NCBI GenBank assembly: GCA_027489195.1
Contig: JAIYAG010000057.1
Coordinates: forward strand, 1 to 18,227
Origin: Burkholderiales bacterium
GTDB taxonomy: Bacteria; Pseudomonadota; Gammaproteobacteria; Burkholderiales; Burkholderiaceae_E
Length of the DNA: 18,227 nt
Direction of reading: 5' to 3'
Positions 14,905-18,227 of the stretch are shown piece after piece; position 1 is the stretch's first letter, and each line of letters starts with the position of its first letter. Under the pieces are notes generated by a model. It was not told where the DNA came from. It searched no databases and saw only the letters and a list, made by a program, of their open reading frames with translations. The translations under genes were made by a program, and so were the position numbers.

Positions 14905-15219
14905 TCAGACGAACACGATCCGCGTCCGCAGCGACTCGATCGACACCTTGGGCGGGCCGACGACACCGCCCTCGCGCGGCGCGCCGGTGATCACGCCGCG
15001 ACCGGAGACCGGCGCGAGCGTGTCGAGCTGGAAGCGGCCGGCCGTCTCGTCCTGGCGCAGGTAGCACTCCTCGTCGAAGTACAGCCGGTCGCCGCCGCCG
15101 CGGATCTCGTCCGCGTCGACATGCGGGAAGCCGATCAGCGTGCGGATCGATTCGATGCTGCCGTCGATCTCGACGGGCTCGATCGAGCGGCGGACGGGGT
15201 CGATCAGGAAGGCGTTCAT
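14905..15219 (-). CDS. Small hypothetical protein of 104 residues
   Basis: A small soluble cytoplasmic protein starting MNAFLIDPVRRSIEPVEIDG. It has no signal peptide or membrane segment, is acidic in the first half, and ends in a beta-like SIESLRTRIVFV. The N-terminal pattern (AFLIDP, then I-x-x-V-E) and the later strand GRGVITG recall conserved small proteobacterial proteins related to DUF3846, but I would not assign a function. The frame is open further upstream to 15474, yet that part is Arg/Ala-rich and overlaps the intergenic repeats. ATG 15219 is chosen because conserved-looking sequence begins there. Its ATG overlaps the TGA of an upstream small frame (ATGA at 15219-15216). It converges with the MDR gene and is divergent from the Bug receptor gene. 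Confidence 0.7.
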   Translation of the reverse strand: MNAFLIDPVRRSIEPVEIDGSIESIRTLIGFPHVDADEIRGGGDRLYFDEECYLRQDETAGRFQLDTLAPVSGRGVITGAPREGGVVGPPKVSIESLRTRIVFV

Positions 15220-15330
15220 GCGGGGCGGGCCTGGGGCGACGGGGCGAACCCGTCCGGGGGCATGGCGTCGGACATGCCTGGATTCTCGGGCGCTCGCCGG
15301 CGATGCCGGGCCTCGAAACTGACGATCGGC

Positions 15331-15378
15331 CCGTACGGCGGCGTGTATGGCAGCCCGCACGGGGGTCGGTACGGCGGC
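15331..15378. repeat. Degenerate 12-bp tandem repeat, four copies
   Basis: Four consecutive 12-mers follow the pattern N3-(T/C)A(C/T)-GGN-(G/A)G(C/T): CCGTACGGCGGC, GTGTATGGCAGC, CCGCACGGGGGT, CGGTACGGCGGC. A fifth, more degenerate copy reaches 15390. They lie in the 274-bp spacer between two divergent genes. The period is a multiple of three and would read as Tyr-Gly-Gly units on the plus strand. No start or ribosome site makes it a convincing gene. Confidence 0.6.
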
Positions 15379-15493
15379 CCGCCCGCTGGCCGCCGATGCA
15401 CGGTCGCTCGCCCGCCGTGGTACGGTGCGCCGAGCCCGGCTGCACGCCCCGCGCGCGCCGACCGGGCCCGACACCCCCGAGAGGAGACCCCCG

Positions 15494-16477
15494 ATGAACC
15501 GTCGTTCCCCGCGCCTGCGGGTCGTGGCCGCGCTGCTGACGCTGGCCGGTGCCCTGGTTGCCGCGCCCCAGGCGCAGGCACAGGCCTATCCCGCCAAGCC
15601 GATCAAGATGATCGTCCCGTTCCCGGCCGGGTCGGCCACCGACACCATCGCCCGCGTGATCGGCGCGTCGGTCGCCGCCTCGATCGGCCAGCCGGTGCTG
15701 GTCGAGAACAAGGCCGGCGCCGACGGCGCGATCGCCGGTGCCGAAGTCGTGCGGGCCGCGCCCGACGGCTACACCGTGCTGATGGCCACCAACAGCCCGA
15801 TGTCGGCGGCCCCGGCGCTGCGCAAGGTGCCGCCCTACGACCCGGTCGCCGACTTCTCGCCGATCACCGACGTCGGCCGCTACACCTTCTTCATCGTCGT
15901 GCATCCGTCGGTGCCGGCGACCTCCGTGGCCGAACTGGTGGCCCACGCGAAGGCCAACCCCGGCGCGCTGAACTACGCCACCGGCAACACCACCGGCATC
16001 GTGTCGATGGCGCTGTTCGCGTCGCTGGGCGGCATCAAGATGGTCCACGTGCCCTACAAGGGCGAGCCGCAGGCGCTGACCGACCTGGTCGGCGGGCGGG
16101 TCCAGGTGATGGTGGTCTCGGCCGGCACCTCGGTCCCGCACATCCGCGATGGCCGGCTGCGGGCGATCGCCGTGACCCTCGACAAGCGCAGCCCGGTGCT
16201 GCCGGACGTGCCGACGATCGCCGAGGCGGGCATGCCGCAGTTCAAGCTGACTTCCTGGGCGGGCGTGTTCGGCCCGGCGAAGATGCCGCGCGACGTCGTC
16301 GAGCGGCTCAACCGCGAGTTCAACGCCGCCCTCGGCCGCCCGGACGTGGTCCAGGCGATGGAGAAGCAGGCGTTCATCCTGGGCGGCTCGACCCCGGAGC
16401 AGCTCGGCACCCTGGTCCGCGAGCAGCTCGACAGCTACCGGGCCACGATGAAGGCGGCGGGCATCGAGCCGGAATGA
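15494..16477 (+). CDS. Bug/TctC-family periplasmic solute-binding receptor
   Basis: A 327-residue tripartite tricarboxylate transporter receptor-like protein, a large family in Burkholderiales that binds carboxylates and similar small solutes in the periplasm. The signal peptide has RRSPR, then a hydrophobic stretch (about 10-24), likely cut after AQAQA (residue 31) ahead of YPAKPIKMIVPFPAG. Family marks are PFPAGSATDTIAR, ENKAGADGAIAGAEVVRAAPDGYT, VPYKGEPQALTDLVGG and the LPDVPTIAEAG segment. ATG 15494 has GAGGAGA at 15481-15487. The length is typical. It is an orphan: no TctA or TctB membrane subunits are in view, which is common for Bug proteins. The ligand cannot be told from the sequence. 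The nearby hmgA and MDR genes do not establish an aromatic ligand. Confidence 0.95.
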   Translation: MNRRSPRLRVVAALLTLAGALVAAPQAQAQAYPAKPIKMIVPFPAGSATDTIARVIGASVAASIGQPVLVENKAGADGAIAGAEVVRAAPDGYTVLMATNSPMSAAPALRKVPPYDPVADFSPITDVGRYTFFIVVHPSVPATSVAELVAHAKANPGALNYATGNTTGIVSMALFASLGGIKMVHVPYKGEPQALTDLVGGRVQVMVVSAGTSVPHIRDGRLRAIAVTLDKRSPVLPDVPTIAEAGMPQFKLTSWAGVFGPAKMPRDVVERLNREFNAALGRPDVVQAMEKQAFILGGSTPEQLGTLVREQLDSYRATMKAAGIEPE

Positions 16478-16492
16478 GGTCGGCAGCGGAAC

Positions 16493-16526
16493 ACGGAAAA
16501 CCGTCTTATAATTCAAGGTTTTCCGT
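16493..16526. promoter_or_regulatory. Inverted repeat enclosing a TATAAT box upstream of fmdB
   Basis: ACGGAAAACC (16493-16502) and GGTTTTCCGT (16517-16526) are a perfect 10-bp inverted repeat separated by 14 bp. The spacer contains a consensus -10, TATAAT (16507-16512), 47 bp before the fmdB ATG. It stands out as one of the few AT-rich patches in the window. No -35 hexamer lies at the usual distance (CAGCGG is there), so an activator or a repressor binding both arms is plausible. It could also form a stem-loop ending the preceding gene's transcript. Confidence 0.6.
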
Positions 16527-16559
16527 CGTTCCAGCGCCGCTCGAGGGCGCCCAACTGCC

Positions 16560-16898
16560 ATGCCGATCTACGCCTATCGTTGCGAACGCTGCGGCCATGC
16601 CAAGGACGTGATCCAGAAGTTCTCGGACACGCCGCTCAGCATCTGCCCCGAATGCGGCGCCGACGCGTTCCGCAAGCAGCTCACCGCCCCGTCCTTCCAG
16701 CTCAAGGGCAGCGGGTGGTACGTGACCGACTTCCGGGACAACGGCAAGAAGGCCGGAACGCCCGCGCCGGCCGCTGCCGCCGAGTCGCCCGCGGCCGCGG
16801 GCGGCAGCGAGTCCGCCAAGCCCGCCGAGGCCGCCAAGCCGGCAGAATCCGCACCCGCGGCCAGCCCGCCCCCGGCCAAGCCCACCCCGGAGTCCTGA
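16560..16898 (+). CDS. FmdB-family zinc-ribbon protein
   Basis: A 112-residue protein. The N-terminal zinc ribbon has CXXC pairs at C8/C11 and C29/C32 (MPIYAYRCERCG and CPECG), as in the FmdB/CxxC_CXXC_SSSS family, followed by FRKQLTAPSFQLKGSGWYVTDF. The last 45 or so residues are an Ala/Pro/Lys/Glu-rich disordered tail that varies in homologues. Family members are named after a putative regulator in methylotrophs, but no general function is established. The gene heads a co-directional set with DUF502 (79 bp later) and aspS, an arrangement I recall as conserved in betaproteobacteria. The only Shine-Dalgarno-like sequence, GAGGG (16543-16547), is 12 nt upstream. Confidence 0.93.
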   Translation: MPIYAYRCERCGHAKDVIQKFSDTPLSICPECGADAFRKQLTAPSFQLKGSGWYVTDFRDNGKKAGTPAPAAAAESPAAAGGSESAKPAEAAKPAESAPAASPPPAKPTPES

Positions 16899-16977
16899 GC
16901 CCGGCCACGGCCGCCGGCCCGCGCCGGCGCCCGGTCGGTTCCGTCCTCCTCCACCCTCCTGTCGCATCGAGCACCCG

Positions 16978-17661
16978 ATGTTCCGCCGCTACTTCATCAC
17001 CGGCCTCCTGATCTGGGTCCCGATCGGCATCACGCTGTGGGTCCTCGACCTCGTCGTGACGACGATGGACCTGAGCCTGTCGCTGCTGCCCCAGGGCCTG
17101 CAGCCGGTGCAGCTGTTCGGCCGGCACCTGCCTGGCCTCGGCGCGCTGCTGACGGTGCTGATCATCTTCGTGACCGGCGTGCTGACCGCCAACTTCCTCG
17201 GCCAGCGGCTGGTGAAGGTGTGGGAGGGGCTGCTGTCGCGGATCCCGATCGTGCGCACCATCTACTCGAGCGTGAAGCAGGTCAGCGACACGCTGCTCTC
17301 GCCGCAGGGCAACGCGTTCCGCAAGGCGCTGCTCGTCGAGTACCCGCGCCAGGGCAGCTGGACCATCGGCTTCATGACCGGCACGCCGGCCGAGGAGGTG
17401 CGGCGCCGCGTGATGGCGTCCGCGCCGCTCGACGCCGACGCCGGTGCGGGCGCCGAGATGGTGTCCATCTACGTGCCCACCACGCCCAATCCCACCTCGG
17501 GCTTCTTCCTGATGATGCGTCGGGAGGACACCATCGAGCTCGACATGAGCGTCGACGAGGCCCTCAAGTACATCGTGTCGATGGGCGTCGTCTCGCCCCC
17601 GAACCGGCCGCAGGGCGGTGCCCGCGGACCGAACACGAAGATCCAAGCGGAGATCCACTGA
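16978..17661 (+). CDS. DUF502-family inner-membrane protein
   Basis: A 227-residue membrane protein of the DUF502 family. Two transmembrane helices are visible, about residues 6-28 (FITGLLIWVPIGITLWVLDLVV) and 51-73. They are followed by the conserved stretch IPIVRTIYSSVKQVSDTL and a soluble domain with VSIYVPTTPNPTSGFFLM. The function is unknown; plant relatives (LCV/COV1) affect vascular patterning, which says little about bacteria. The gene lies 79 bp after fmdB and its stop is 2 bp before the aspS ATG, so co-transcription and translational coupling with aspS are likely. Length and start (MFRRYFITG) are normal for the family. No unusual residues were seen. Confidence 0.94.
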   Translation: MFRRYFITGLLIWVPIGITLWVLDLVVTTMDLSLSLLPQGLQPVQLFGRHLPGLGALLTVLIIFVTGVLTANFLGQRLVKVWEGLLSRIPIVRTIYSSVKQVSDTLLSPQGNAFRKALLVEYPRQGSWTIGFMTGTPAEEVRRRVMASAPLDADAGAGAEMVSIYVPTTPNPTSGFFLMMRREDTIELDMSVDEALKYIVSMGVVSPPNRPQGGARGPNTKIQAEIH

Positions 17662-17663
17662 GC

Positions 17664-18227
17664 ATGCGTACCTGCTACACCGGCGAGGTGTCCCTCGACC
17701 GCCTCGACGACGTCGTCACCCTCTTCGGCTGGGTGCACCGGCGGCGCGACCACGGTGGCGTCATCTTCATCGACCTGCGCGACCGCGCGGGCCTCGCGCA
17801 GGTCGTCTGCGACCCGGATCGCGCCGAGATGTTCAAGGTCGCCGAGCACGTGCGCAACGAGTTCTGCGTGCGCATCACGGGCAAGGTGCGTCGCCGCCCC
17901 GCGGGCACCGAGAACGCCGGCATCGGCAGCGGCCAGATCGAGATCCTGTGCCACGAGCTCGAGGTGCTGAACCCCTCGGTCACGCCGCCGTTCCAGCTCG
18001 ACGACGACAACCTGTCGGAGACCACGCGCCTGACGCACCGGGTCCTCGACCTGCGCCGGCCGCAGATGCAGCAGAACATGATGCTGCGCTACAAGGTCGC
18101 GATGGCGGTGCGCAAGTACCTCGATTCGCTCGGCTTCATCGACATCGAGACGCCGATGCTGACCAAGAGCACGCCCGAGGGCGCGCGCGACTACCTGGTG
18201 CCGTCGCGCGTGAACGCGGGCCAGTTC
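17664..18227 (+). CDS. aspS: Aspartyl-tRNA synthetase, N-terminal 188 codons
   Basis: A class II aminoacyl-tRNA synthetase that charges tRNA-Asp; only about the first third is in view. The anticodon-binding OB-fold (about 17-105) has FGWVHRRRDHGGVIFIDLRDR. The catalytic domain begins around 115 with LSETTRLTHRVLDLRRPQMQ and motif 1 (YLDSLGFIDIETPML, invariant Pro164), then TKSTPEGARDYLVPSR. The start ATG 17664 has GGAGA (17649-17653) inside the end of the DUF502 gene. His30 and Gly81 fall at or near positions that, from memory, mark the non-discriminating AspRS of Pseudomonas (H31, G83), which also charges tRNA-Asn. That reading is inference. The frame continues beyond the window edge. Confidence 0.98.
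   Translation, partial: MRTCYTGEVSLDRLDDVVTLFGWVHRRRDHGGVIFIDLRDRAGLAQVVCDPDRAEMFKVAEHVRNEFCVRITGKVRRRPAGTENAGIGSGQIEILCHELEVLNPSVTPPFQLDDDNLSETTRLTHRVLDLRRPQMQQNMMLRYKVAMAVRKYLDSLGFIDIETPMLTKSTPEGARDYLVPSRVNAGQF

Noticed and set aside
15331..15390. CRISPR-like array
   Set aside because: The 12-bp units are contiguous and degenerate with no unique spacers.
15347..15493. Extended N-terminus for the Bug receptor
   Set aside because: The internal ATG 15494 has a strong GAGGAGA site and starts a complete signal peptide; the upstream codons are Arg/Ala-rich.
13748..16561. Long minus-strand open frame spanning the MDR, 104-residue and Bug genes
   Set aside because: It crosses several well-supported genes and intergenic DNA and encodes only low-complexity Arg/Ala/Gly/His sequence. 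It is a high-GC artefact.

Overview
The window is very GC-rich, about 70% by eye. It has the gene content of a betaproteobacterium, most likely order Burkholderiales. The evidence is the uvrA | MFS transporter ... ssb neighbourhood on the left, the fmdB-DUF502-aspS block on the right, an orphan Bug/TctC-type periplasmic receptor, and several GTG starts. I cannot name a genus. No rRNA, tRNA, CRISPR array, transposase or integrase was seen.

Left part (1-6540): a 3'-truncated uvrA (minus) is divergent from an MFS transporter (plus). A second, unrelated MFS transporter (minus) sits between that gene and ssb. ssb (plus) is followed after 5 bp by a secreted beta-barrel-like protein of the DUF2490 type.

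Centre (6710-12271): one gene encodes an 1853-residue predicted outer-membrane lipoprotein. In order it carries a galactose/glyoxal-oxidase-type copper radical oxidase with all recognisable active-site residues, an Ig-like and a PKD module, a YVTN-type beta-propeller, a di-heme cytochrome c peroxidase-like domain with two CXXCH motifs, an L-type (legume-like) lectin-like domain, and a seven-repeat C-terminal propeller with one cysteine pair per repeat. It is the most unusual item in the window. It looks like a single-polypeptide surface oxidase that makes H2O2, carries a haem partner that could use H2O2 or activate the copper radical, and is held on a glycan by two binding modules. The domains and residues are read from sequence; the joint function is inference.

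Right part (12432-18227): homogentisate 1,2-dioxygenase (hmgA, GTG start) is followed by an MDR-type NAD(P)H oxidoreductase. A 104-residue minus-strand protein comes next, converging on them across an 11-G run. Then come a Bug/TctC receptor, an FmdB zinc-ribbon protein preceded by a perfect 10-bp inverted repeat that encloses a TATAAT box, a DUF502 membrane protein, and the first 188 codons of aspS. The last three are co-directional and closely spaced and probably form an operon.

All stretches without a gene are under 300 bp. The longest is 15220-15493, which holds a degenerate 12-bp tandem repeat.
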